Under the pieces are notes generated by a model. It was not told the DNA's origin. It did no database searches and saw nothing but the letters and a program-made list of their open reading frames with translations. Shown here piece after piece: positions 23,945-33,905 of a stretch of 64,000 bases of DNA (position 1 is its first letter; the number at the start of each line of letters is the position of its first letter). The stretch is from Dipteris shenzhenensis (Eukaryota; Polypodiophyta; Polypodiopsida; Gleicheniales). The position numbers were made by a program, and so were the translations under genes. The stretch lies in assembly GCA_047967505.1 (NCBI GenBank), contig CM106541.1; one strand, given 5' to 3'.

Positions 23945-26755
23945 TTTCTGACATCCTATCAATTCGGAAAACAGGCAAGGAAACCAATTCCTAGACATGT
24001 TCAAGAGAGTAAGAGGCCATTGGAATTAATTCACTCTGATGTGTGGACTACTAAAGCTGCATCTATTGGAGGCTGTCATTATTTTGTCACTTTTATTGAT
24101 GACTACACCAGAAAAGTTTGGTGTATTTTATGAAAAAGAAAAGTGAAGTGTTTGGGCATTTCAAAGATTTTAAAGCTATGGTTGAGAAAGAAACAGGCCT
24201 GCAATTAAAATGCCTAAGGTCAGATGGAGGGGGAGAGTACCTCTCAAATGAGTTTGCAAGGTTCCTATAGAAGCATGACATAAAGCAGCAATATTCATGC
24301 AATCATACCCCACAGCAAAATGGACTTGCAGAAAGGAAAAACAGGCATATTGGAGAGGTATCTTGGGCCATGCTTTAGCACTACCAGATTATTATTGGGA
24401 TGAAGCAGTTGCTACAGCAGTTTACATAATGAAGAGGACTCCCACTGTAGCAATACATGGCATGATGCCAGAGGAGATGTATACTGGTAGGAAAATAGAT
24501 ATTTCTCATTTGAAAATTTTTGGTTGCATTGCCTACGTTCATGTGCCAGATGAGTTGAGGTCCAAGTTGGATCCAAAAGCTGAGAAGTGCATCTTTATTG
24601 GTTATTCTCTACAGCAGAAAGGGTATAGATGCTATAACCCTTCTACTCGTAAGTTTACAGTGAGTAGAGATGTTGTTTTTGATGAGATGAGTAGCTGGTA
24701 TAAACCAACAAATGTGATTAATGATGTAGATGCACAAAATGGTAATGCTGCATAGAATTCATAGCAGCAATCACAAAATATTAGTGGACCTACAATGTCC
24801 TCTAGCAGTGGTTCACATACTTCGCCATGGATAGGGAGAATGAGATCAAGAGAATCTTTTCAAAGCAATGTAGATAGTGGTATGCAGCTATCATGAAAAG
24901 GAAAAGAGAAGGTAGATCAGCCCATGTTTGATGTGAATGCAGGTCACTTTTATGTGGATGGTGAATCCAATGGCTCAGAACAGAGCATTGATGATGAGTT
25001 GGGTATTCCTTCTATTGTTACACTTGGAGTAGGGAAGACCAGGGATGTTTTGAGAGCACCTAGAAGTGAGCGTATTTTGTGCAGGTCTACTAGAGCTAGG
25101 TATCCTATGGATAGGCTGAAATATGATGGATTTATAGCCATTCACTATGCCTATATGGTCAAAGTGATACAGGAACCAGAACCCACTTCTTTTGAGCAAG
25201 CCATGGGAAAAGAAAAATGGGAGAAAGCCATGGATGAAGAAATGGATTCCTTGGAAGCAAATGCTACATGGGAATTGGTGCCTTTGCCTAAAGACAAGAA
25301 TGCAATTGGCTGTAAGTGGGTTTATAAGGTGAAGCACAATGCAGATGGTTCTGTGAAGAGATACAAGGCAAGATTAGTTGTCAAGGGGTATGCATAGACA
25401 TATGGCATTGATTATGAAGAAACATTCAGTCCGGTTGCAAGGATGGCAACCGTAAGAGCAGTCATTGCTATGGTTGCATCAAAGGGATGGTCTTTCCATC
25501 AGATGGATGTAAAGAATGCCTTCTTGCATGGTGATTTGCAAGAAGAGGTCTTTATGGAGCAGCCACTAGGTTATGTTCATGCTATTTATCCTGAGTTTGT
25601 TTGCAGGTTGAAGAAAGCCTTGTATGGCTTGATGCAAGCACCTAGAGCATGGTCTAACAAGATAGGACAATATCTTGTCACTATTGGCTTTCAGATTTCC
25701 AAGGCAGATTTCTCACTTTATGTGAGAAAAATAGAGAAAGGTATTATGGTGCTTGTCATTTATGTTGATGATTTGATCATCACAGGTGATAGTGATGAAG
25801 ATATCCTTCATGTGAAAATGCTATTGAAGCAGAAGTTTGAGATGAAGGATTTGGGAGAGCTGCATTATTTCTTGGGCATTGAGGTGATTAGATCACCAAG
25901 TGGGATACGGCTCTTGCAGAGGAAGTATGGATTGGAGATGCTGTCCAAATATGGGATGACAGGCTATAATCCTATTTCAGTTCCTTTGGAGCAGAATGTG
26001 AAGCTGAGCGCAGATGCAGGTGAGCTTCTGGAAGACCCTACTATGTACAGATGCATAGTAGGAAGTTTGATTTATATGACTATTACTAGGCCAGATTTGA
26101 GCTATGTTGTTGGATTGGTAAGTCAGTTTATGCAAGCTCCAAGGAAACCGCATTTGGATGCGGCTAGATGCATACTCAGGTATGTGAAGTCCACATTGTA
26201 GTATGGACTATTTTATGAGGCTGGGGTTCAGATACAGTTGCATGGATACACTGATGGTGATTGGGCTGGTAGTATTTCTGATAGACGATCTACCAGTGGA
26301 TATGTGTTCTCTTTTGGGAGTGTTGCAGTCACTTGGAGTAGCAAGAAACAGCCTACAGTTGCCTTGTCGAGCATAGAGGCTGAGTATAGGGGTGCAGCAA
26401 TGGCTGCATGTGAGGTAGCTTGGTTGCATAAGCTACTTTATGATATGCATCAGATGGGCCAGTTGTCATTTATTGTGACAACATGAGTTGTATACACTTG
26501 GCAAATAATCCAGTCTATCATGCTAGAACAAAGCACATTGAGGTGCATTATCACTATGTGCAGGAGAAGGCTTTACTAGGTCTTATTGATCTAGTTTATG
26601 TCAGCACAGAGGACCAGGTAGCTGACATATTCACGAAGGCATTGGGCATAGAGAAGCTGCACAATTTCAGAGATTTGCTTGGTGTGCAGGAATTTGGATT
26701 GAGCTCGAGGGGGAGTGTTGAGATATCGAGCTCCACTTGTGATATGCCAGGGTGA
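23945..26755 (+). pseudogene. pol: Copia-B pol remnant: integrase, reverse transcriptase, RNase H
   Basis: The integrase core shows HSDVW, LRSDGG and PQQNGLAERKN, giving the D, D and E catalytic residues. Stops interrupt it near 24131 and 24268, with a frameshift near 24357. The reverse transcriptase runs from about 25180 with WVYKVK, MDVKNAFLHG and the active-site YVDD near 25765. A stop lies at 25395-25397. The RNase H part starts YTDGDWAG near 26245 and continues ALSSIEAEYR. A stop lies at 26199 and a frameshift near 26465. The frame ends at 26755, inside the LTR. Lengths of the surviving domains are normal for the superfamily. The gene cannot make a functional polyprotein. Confidence 0.93.
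26705..26715 (+). promoter_or_regulatory. Polypurine tract of copia-B
   Basis: CGAGGGGGAG directly precedes the LTR start TGTTGAGA. The same layout occurs in the - strand relative at 50678-50690. It is the expected primer site for plus-strand DNA synthesis. Confidence 0.75.
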
Positions 26756-27056
26756 CCGTTGTGCATTTATGTCACCGACTTGTTAGCTGCAGATGTGGTT
26801 GGTACACCGCCCTTGGATGATAGCTATCCTTATGTACTCTAGTTTGTGGCTCAGTTAGTACACCACCTTAGTTAGCTGAGTTTGGTTTGAGACCCACATA
26901 TAGGGTTCTTCTATTTCTTTGTACTAGAGTTCTTTTGGCTTTCACAACTAAGAAGAGGAAAACTGTTTTCAGCCTCCACCTTTGTGTGTATTCCCCCATT
27001 GTGTATGTGAGAAAGCTGCAAGTGAGACTCCTTCCTTCTCTTCCATTGTCTTCACA
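26716..27056 (+). mobile_element. 3' LTR of copia-B (341 bp)
   Basis: It starts TGTTGAGA after the polypurine tract and ends CTTCACA. The - strand relative (50326-50678) has the same limits, and the two diverge exactly outside them. A TATA-like CATATAGGG lies near 26897. Confidence 0.85.
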
Positions 27057-28509
27057 GGTCCTTTATCCTTCCTTTCATGTTTCCTCATTGCCTTACCTAC
27101 GGCTTTGGCTTGTATCCTTGTGATGAATTTTAAGGGTATTGTGGCCACCTGGCCTTGTTTGATACTGAGCAAGCTAAGGCTGGTGCTCTTAGGCAGGGTG
27201 ATTGGAGTTGTCGACCTTCTCAAGGGACAGTCCTTAAACAAATGCTCAATCCCACACCCCACATGCAAGGGTGTAGAGCCGGTTGTGGGAGGAGTGGCTT
27301 GGGTAAGATCCCTATAGGGGCAGCCCTTCAAGAAATGTGACCACGCTAACACTTGAAGTATGACACTGGCGGGGTCAAAGTACCTTTGTAGGGGCACTCA
27401 CTTTCCTTGTGTGGGCCCAGGCAAGTATAGCATTGGATCGGTGGACTTTGGGCAATAGAGTTTAGGTCCCTAGCCCTTGAGTTCAAGGGAGTGGTCTAGA
27501 ACATGGGGACTTGCTGATCCTCTTGTAGGAGGTAGTGACTTAGGGTGCTCACTCATATCCAAGCCCTTGGGACCATTGGTCTCCTTCTTGATCGTCTCCA
27601 CATTGAAAGACTTGAATCATAGTGATACTTCTGATGGACTCAGGGTTTTATCCGAGTTAGCCTTGTCCATCATATTATCACTTATATGGATATCCACCTT
27701 GGTGCATCGGTTGAAGGAGGTAGGATTCATAACCATCAGGTGGCCATGCAGCTTTGGGTCTACCAATCCGATGAGAAAATGGGGCAACAATCATTTGTTG
27801 CTCATCCGCTCACATGGCTTGCAATGGGAATTGAGGTGCTTGATTCTAGCTATGTAATCCCAAAGGGATTCCTTGTCATTCTTCTTCACCTCATATAATT
27901 GGATAATTGGGCTCCATATATGTCCGCTGAGGGAAAACCCCACAATCAATGCTTTTCTTAGCGTCTCCTAGTTGACTTTTTCTTTCAAGGTGAGAGCCCT
28001 ATACCATTGGCATGCTTTGCCATCCAAGATGAGACTAAGTGCATTAGCCATTTCTAAATCTCCAAGAGCTCCAAAGGCTTCACATATCTGCTCAAATCGC
28101 TCCATGTGGGAGATTGGGTCTCCTTCCCCAAGGAATTTGGTCATTAGCTTGGAGATGGCTATGGGTCTCCGCTCCTTGAGGGATTCATGATCTATGCAAG
28201 AAACAATGGTGATGGGTGGAGGTGGTGTGGCCCCCCTTCCTAGGGCATTCACCAGGATGCGCATTGCCTCATTTGTTAGCACTGTTTGGGCAGTTGATGG
28301 AGGCAGTGCCATTGTGGGCCTAACAGGATGTAGGGGTGGCTAGCCTTGGTAGTGGAATCCATAGAGTTGCTAGAATTGGCATTGGGATGAATGAGCCAAG
28401 GCCTACATTCATTAGAGCAACATGTATGGGTGGAAATGGTCAAACTCCAGGAGGGGGTGGGTCATGGGGCATTGTCATGGAGGTTCCATGCAATGGGCAA
28501 TAGGGTGGA
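27057..28509 (-). pseudogene. gag: Gypsy gag, downstream part with zinc-knuckle-like motifs
   Basis: The frame at 28312-27968 carries a typical retrotransposon gag core (FLGEGDP, HMERFEQICEAFG, ACQWYRAL). Decayed sequence follows, then the frame 27397-27057. That frame contains CGIEHLFKDC, which fits the second half of a CCHC zinc knuckle, and a similar SHFLKGC motif upstream of it. Several stops separate the pieces. Its upstream half lies across the copia-A insertion at 36883-37200. The protein would coat genomic RNA in virus-like particles. It is now non-functional. Confidence 0.75.
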
Positions 28510-28514
28510 CCTTG
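28510..28514 (-). repeat. Target-site duplication of copia-A, left copy
   Basis: CCTTG lies directly outside the 3' LTR. It is identical to 36878-36882. Confidence 0.9.
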
Positions 28515-28770
28515 TGAAAAAATATGAAGAGGGGAGAGGAGAAGAGTGGAGATGAGGAGAGAGGGCACAACTAGAGAGCACACCAAAACTAACTAATTGT
28601 ACACTAGATTTAGTTGAAAATGTAGAATATATACAAACCCATTTAGGGTTAGGGTTAGGGCATCTAACCCTTTCCTTTATAGCACTCTATTGGGTTAGTG
28701 CTATGCACATATGATCACATGATGGTGCTATGCACACGTGATCACAGATGTAGAGCGTGAACTCTCAACA
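28515..28770 (-). mobile_element. 3' LTR of copia-A (256 bp)
   Basis: On the - strand it starts TGTTGAGAGTTCACGC and ends TTTTTTCA. It includes a TATA box (CTATAAAGG) and three telomere-like TTAGGG units at 28642-28660. The polypurine tract (TTGAGGGAAGG) lies at 28771-28782. Confidence 0.9.
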
Positions 28771-28858
28771 CCTTCCCTCAAGATCAACATCATGAAGTAG
28801 GCCTTCCCTCAAGATGATGATTCTGGGGAATCAAAGAAGGACTGAACATTACATTCCA

Positions 28859-30478
28859 TCACCCCCCTTTAATGGGAATGTCCTTCCTCTGTGTCAAACC
28901 AAGAGCTAGTCGATGTTTCTCGAATAGCTCTTTACCAAGTGGTTTGATAAAGATGTCTGCAACATTCTCCTTGCTATCACAATGCTGCAGTGTGATGTCA
29001 CCAAGTAACACTCTTTCTCTGATGAAGTGCTCTCTGACATCAATGTGCTTTGTCCTGGAGTGATATACTAGATTCTCGGCCAATGCTTGAGCCGATTGAT
29101 TATCACAGTATATTGTTGTTGTTTTTGAGTCATCAAAGTGATCTGTTTCTGACAATAGTCTTCTGAGACATATAGCCTTACATGCACATGTAGTGAGTGC
29201 CCTATATTTTGCTTTAGTCGAAGACAAAGAAACAGTTGGTTGTTTGTTTGACAACCATGATATAGCACCTTGACCAAGGAAAAATGCATATCACTGTGGT
29301 GTCAATCTCTTGGTGTCATGATCTTCGGCATAGTCACTATCACAGTATCCATGCAACCATGGATGACTTCCTCTGTATTCTATCCCAAACTATCTTGTAC
29401 CTCTGATGTATCTCAAGACTCTTTTGGCTGCATTCAAATGAGACTGTTTTGGATTTGCCATAAACTATGCTAGTGAGCTTAGTGCATAACAAATATCTAG
29501 CCATGTGATAATCAGATATATAAGAGATCCAATGAGTTTCCTATAATACCTGTCATTGACTGTAGGCTTTTTTGAATCTTTAGTAAGTTTCAAACTCTAC
29601 TCCATGGGAGTGGCTGCAATCTTGCAATCTGCCATATGAAACTTCTTCAGGAGATTATCGCCATACTTGAGTTGACTCATAAATGTGCTATCTGAATCTC
29701 TCCAAAACTCAATTCCAAGACAATAGTGCATAAGTCCAAGATCTTTCATGTCGAACTCTGCAGATAAGTCTTGTTTTAGTTTTCTAATGAAGCTATCCTT
29801 GCTTCCCATCACAATCATATCATCTACATACAAAAGTGCAATAGTAATGTCTTCCCCTTGAACTTTGTAGTAGAGAGCATGATCTGCATTGGACTTCATG
29901 TAACCCAGATCAGCAAAAGACCTGTCAATTCTACTATACCAACTTTTGGGAGCTTGCTTTAAGCCATAGAGACTTTTCTTGAGATGGCAAACCTTATTCT
30001 CCTTTCTTGGTTCAACATAACCTACTGGTTGTTGCATGTAGACTTTCTCATCTAGATAACCATTGAGAAATGCATTCTTGACATCGAGCTAATACACATT
30101 CCATCTGCTAAGTGTCGCTAGTCATATCAAGAACCGTATGGAACGAGCATAAGTCTCATCATAATCTTGACCATATTGCTGTGCAAATCCTTTTGCAACT
30201 AGTCTGGCTTTGTATCTTTGAATACTTCCATCTAGATTGTACTTCACTTTGTATACCCATTTGTTTGCTATGGCCTTCTTTCTTGGTGGAAGGTCGCATA
30301 ATTCCCAAGTATTATTCTTATACAAAGCATCCATTTCTTCATTCATAGCAGTTTGCCATTTTGGCTTGTCTATTGCATCTTTGAAGTACACTGGCTCTTC
30401 TATAGCCATGATGGTAGTCATAAGAGCATAGTTGGTGGTTTTAACCTGAAGTGCTTTGCCTTTCTCAGCATATGTCAA
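28859..30478 (-). pseudogene. pol: Copia-A reverse transcriptase and RNase H
   Basis: On the - strand the reverse transcriptase starts near 30440. It shows WVYKVKYN, LDVKNAFLNG (near 30080) and the active-site YVDD with MIVMGS near 29820. RNase H follows with SNKQPTVSLSSTKAKYR (the usual SEAE Glu is replaced by Lys) and YCDNQSAQALAENL. It ends at 28859. Stops occur near 30120, 29595 and 29260, and several in between. The coding order and spacing match Ty1/copia. The polyprotein is inactive. Confidence 0.92.
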
Positions 30479-30528
30479 TCTGGTTGGAGGTATGCTTTCC
30501 CTAGTAGACCGTCTGAGCTGCTGTGGCT

Positions 30529-30537
30529 CTGCTTAGG
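30529..30537. repeat. Candidate 9-bp target duplication, left copy
   Basis: CTGCTTAGG. It matches CTGCTTGGG at 31334-31342 in 8 of 9 positions. Confidence 0.6.
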
Positions 30538-31333
30538 GAGGTGTGATTTTTTGGTGAGCTTTTTGTCATGAGCTTTTTTTCAATTTTCATGAATATTGTA
30601 AGCTTTTCATTCACCTGAGAGAGAGAGAGGGGGAGGGGGGGTTTCATGGAGTGGGGTGGGTGGAAAGTTTGGGTTACGGTTGCAGTTAAGAGGAGAGAGG
30701 GGGGGGAGGGGAGATAAAATAAAAGGGGAGGGATGGTCGCATGGGTAAAGTGGCATGGAGAAGGGAGGGGAGGGGAGTTGGAACATATATTTGTTATTAT
30801 AGTTAGAGGGGGAACTTATAAGGTATGCAAAGAGGAGTGCAAGGAGGAGAGAGAGGATGAGGAATGTGAAACTTATGTTCATCTACTAAATGTAAAGGGG
30901 AAGGGAGAGCATATGGGAAATTTGTTCATTTTCAAAGTGTATAATTTGATAGATTTGACCTCATATTTGGATTCCTCGTCGAATTCCGGTCATTTTGAGT
31001 ACCAACATGACCAGGTCAGAAGTTTCAAATTATACACTTTTAAAATGAACATATCTCCCATAGTTCCTCCCTTCTACTTTGAATATGGACATATCTTCCA
31101 TAATTTTTTGCCTCCTACTGCCACTCATATCCGCCCCCCCTTGTGCATAGTATACACTCTTCCACCCCTTCCACATGCTATGAAAATGAACATATCCTAT
31201 ATCCTCTCCCCCTCTTTCTAACCTCCCCAGCTTTCTTATAATCAAAACATGTATGGATTTCTAAAAAAAGCTCGCAAAAACAAAGGAAATGGTAAAAAAG
31301 CTCACATTAAAAAGCTCGCCAAAAGATTTTTCC
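30538..31333. mobile_element. MULE-like non-autonomous inverted-repeat DNA element
   Basis: This 796-bp block interrupts the copia-A pol frame between integrase and reverse transcriptase. Its ends form imperfect inverted repeats of about 60 bp, both carrying GAGCTTTTT repeated two to three times. The left end reads TTTTTTGGTGAGCTTTTT and the right end, reversed, reads TCTTTTGGCGAGCTTTTT. An 8/9 match of a 9-bp flanking duplication fits Mutator-like elements. No transposase is encoded. Inside is a GA/G-rich left half. The words TAATTTGATAGATTTGACC (near 30941) and its approximate inverse also occur. Confidence 0.7.
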
Positions 31334-31376
31334 CTGCTTGGGGTGTTACCAACAATTCTTGCTCTTCTTCATCAAC

Positions 31377-32365
31377 CTATTTTGTAGATGACGGTGAAGT
31401 CGATGCTTCCATCTTCTGTGTATTTGAGGTTTTCCATTTTGATTCCTCATTAAAGATTACATATTTGGAGATAATGACCTTACGGTTGATGGGATCATAC
31501 AATTTGTATGCTTTTCTTTCTTCACTGTAGCCAACCATGATGCATTTGTGTGACTTCACATCCAATTTCTTGCGATGATCATCATGTATGTGAGCATATG
31601 CTATGCATTAAAATATGCGGAGATGCCCTATGTGTGGCTTGTGTCTAGTGAATGCTTCATAAGGAGTCATACCTTGTATCAGTTCGGTAGGAAGCCGATC
31701 AAGCAAATAGTTTGTAGTGGCTATTGCTTCTACCCAATATTGATTCGAAAGATGCTTCTCACTAAGATTTCTCTAGCACTATCTGCTAAAGTCCCATTCT
31801 TCCTTTCAGCTCTTGCATTTTACTGAGGAGTATCTGCACAAGTGAATTGTCTTCAAATGCTGTGACTTCTGCAAAAGTTCATGAATGTTGAAGACATGTA
31901 TTCACCTCTACTATCTGATATCATGACTTTGATCTTTCTGCTTGTCTGGTTTTCTACCATGGCTTTGAATTCTTGAAATCAAGAAAACACTTTAGATTTC
32001 TCTTTCATAAAATAGACCCAACAATATTTGCTGTATTCGTCGATGAAGGTCAAGTAGTAAAGTGAACCATTGATGCTGCGGGGCTGGGCATAACCCCATA
32101 CATCTGTATGAATCAAATCAAGAATACCTCATGAACGAGAGGTACTTTTGCTAAAGTTGGTTCGCTTTTGTTTGTTGAAAAAGCATGCTTCGCAAACTTT
32201 TCCAAGAAACTGTAGCTTAGGAATCCCGATTGCCATATTTTGATTCCTGAGATCTAACAAATACTTGAAATTGACATGACCATATCTCTTGTGCCATTTT
32301 GTAGATAGTGGCATCTGTTGCGGTTGAGCTGACATGGCATGTTTATCTTGTACTATAGCTAGCAT
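31377..32365 (-). pseudogene. pol: Copia-A gag-pre-integrase and integrase
   Basis: On the - strand the zinc-binding pre-integrase part shows WHKRYGHVNF and CEACFFNKQ. The integrase core follows with HTDVWG, SDSRGEY and AERKNGT, giving D, D and E. The C-terminal part includes CIMVGYSEERKAYKLYDP (31565-31470). Multiple stops interrupt it. The end is cut from the reverse transcriptase by the inserted MULE-like element. Confidence 0.9.
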
Positions 32366-32459
32366 TCTGTATAATCGTCGTACTTTGACACCTTTTGCTT
32401 AGCTGACATCTTCTAGATTTATTTCTTAAAGTGCATTCATCTCCATCGAAGATGACTCG

Positions 32460-32710
32460 TTAGTTATGTTCTGTCATTTGACCTACTGACAAGAGGTTCT
32501 TGCTGAGCTTTGAAACATAGAGTACATCCTTCACCAATCGTTTCGTACCAATGAAATTGTTCATACGGATAACACCTATCCCTTGAACTCCATTTGATGT
32601 ATTATCTACTGTGTAGATGACATTTTTTTGACCTTCTAATGGTTTCATCTATGTGAATCATTCTTGATGATTTGTCATGTGAGATGATGCACCACTGTCG
32701 ATGTACCAAG
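32460..32710 (-). pseudogene. Copia-A protease remnant
   Basis: WYIDSGASSHMT, with the aspartic-protease active site DSGA, lies near 32705-32670 on the - strand. An intact stretch ending LLSVGQMTEHN at 32460 follows. Stops lie between the active site and the rest. Position after gag and before integrase is as expected for Ty1/copia. Confidence 0.85.
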
Positions 32711-32819
32711 GATCTTATTCTGCTTGGTCGACTTGATAGCTAAAATCCTCTTTTGGATTGAAATCAGTGTCTAGGTACACTGTCTAGGTACACTATATCA
32801 GTTTGCTGCATTTTCTCAC

Positions 32820-33905
32820 TTACAGGAAACATATTCCCATGTTCATTTGCAAAATGACTTTGACTATAATGTCCATCACGATGATTTCCTTTGCTGCAAA
32901 AATTCCCTCAATTACTGTTGGATTAACTGCCTTGGTTTTATTGCTTCTTGTGGGAATCTCTTTCATAGTGTCCAAACTTGTGACAATAGTTGCACTAAAT
33001 GTTTGACACATTGGTGGATGCATTCCCTCGTCCTTGAAATCTTCCTCGGTTGGAATGATTTCCTCTTTGCTGATTCTGATGTTCCTAAGGATGATGTTGA
33101 TGCTAATGCTAACTTTGCTAATTTTGTTTCTATGATGACCACTTCGCTACTAGTATGATCTACCTCTGCCTCTGCTTCTGTCTGAAGCTGTGAATGCCTA
33201 ATCATTAAAATGACCTTTGCGTGCTTGAATGGCGTGAGTCATGAGTTCACCAAGTAGGATTGACTGGATTTCTTCTAGTGTCGGTATTTGTTGTTGGATG
33301 GCAATACTCTAGACTAGATTCTCATATCCCTCTCTTAGTCCATTCAGGATTACTTGAACCATTTCTATGGGATTCATAGTCTCTCCTACTGTTGCAAGTT
33401 GATTGGTGTAGTCTTTTATCCAGAGTACATAAGAATGATCGGTTTCGTTGCTGTTGCAAAAACTCTGGTTGATTTGGTTTCTCAGTGTGAGAATCCTGGA
33501 AGTGTTCTTGGACTTGTAGAGAGCTGCAAACATATCCCATGCTTCTTTCAATGTCTTGATTGTGTTGAGCTGTCCTAGCATGACATCTTGCACATTCTGC
33601 TTGATCAGATTATATGTGTTCTTGTCTTTCTTATCCCATTCTACCTGAGCTCGTGCAATGGCAAGATCTGCTACAGGTGTGAAAACTGTTTGTGTAGCTG
33701 TAGATCCCATTGTTGGTGCTGTGCCAACAGGTGGAGTAGAGCTACTGGTGGTTGGATCGTCCAATGGTCTAGGTGTAGATCCATTGACATACTCCCATTT
33801 GTCCTGAAGTACAAGAATGTTCTCCATTATGTATTTCCATGTACCGTAATTGGAGTTGTCTAGCTTAGCAAATGCCTCCAAATTGAGGTTGCTAGTCATA
33901 GACAT
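32820..33905 (-). pseudogene. gag: Copia-A gag with altered zinc knuckle
   Basis: The frame starts ATG at 33905 with SNLNLEAFAKLDNSNYGTWK, typical of the copia gag N-terminus, and stays open for 198 codons. Decayed pieces follow to a zinc knuckle near 32990-32950 reading CNYCHKFGHYERDS. The last ligand is Ser instead of Cys, so the CCHC knuckle is broken. The start matches the gag start at 53483 in copia-C. Gag forms the virus-like particle; this copy cannot. Confidence 0.88.

Larger units (their letters stand above)
23945..27056 (+). mobile_element. Ty1/copia retrotransposon copia-B, 5'-truncated
   Basis: Integrase, reverse transcriptase and RNase H in that order identify a Ty1/copia element. 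A polypurine tract and a 3' LTR follow. The 5' LTR, gag and protease are missing; homology starts inside the end of the gag-pre-integrase zinc motif (QFGKQ). The 3' end abuts the - strand gypsy gag at 27057. A second piece of the same family lies at 50326-50906 on the - strand. Confidence 0.95.

Noticed and set aside
26887-27123. 78-codon + strand frame, similar to a - strand frame at 50115-50447
   Set aside because: Similarity reflects the shared LTR of two copia-B copies, not a conserved protein.
31030-31245. Frames inside the MULE-like element as a captured gene
   Set aside because: The sequence is repetitive and shared between inverted halves. No protein family was seen.
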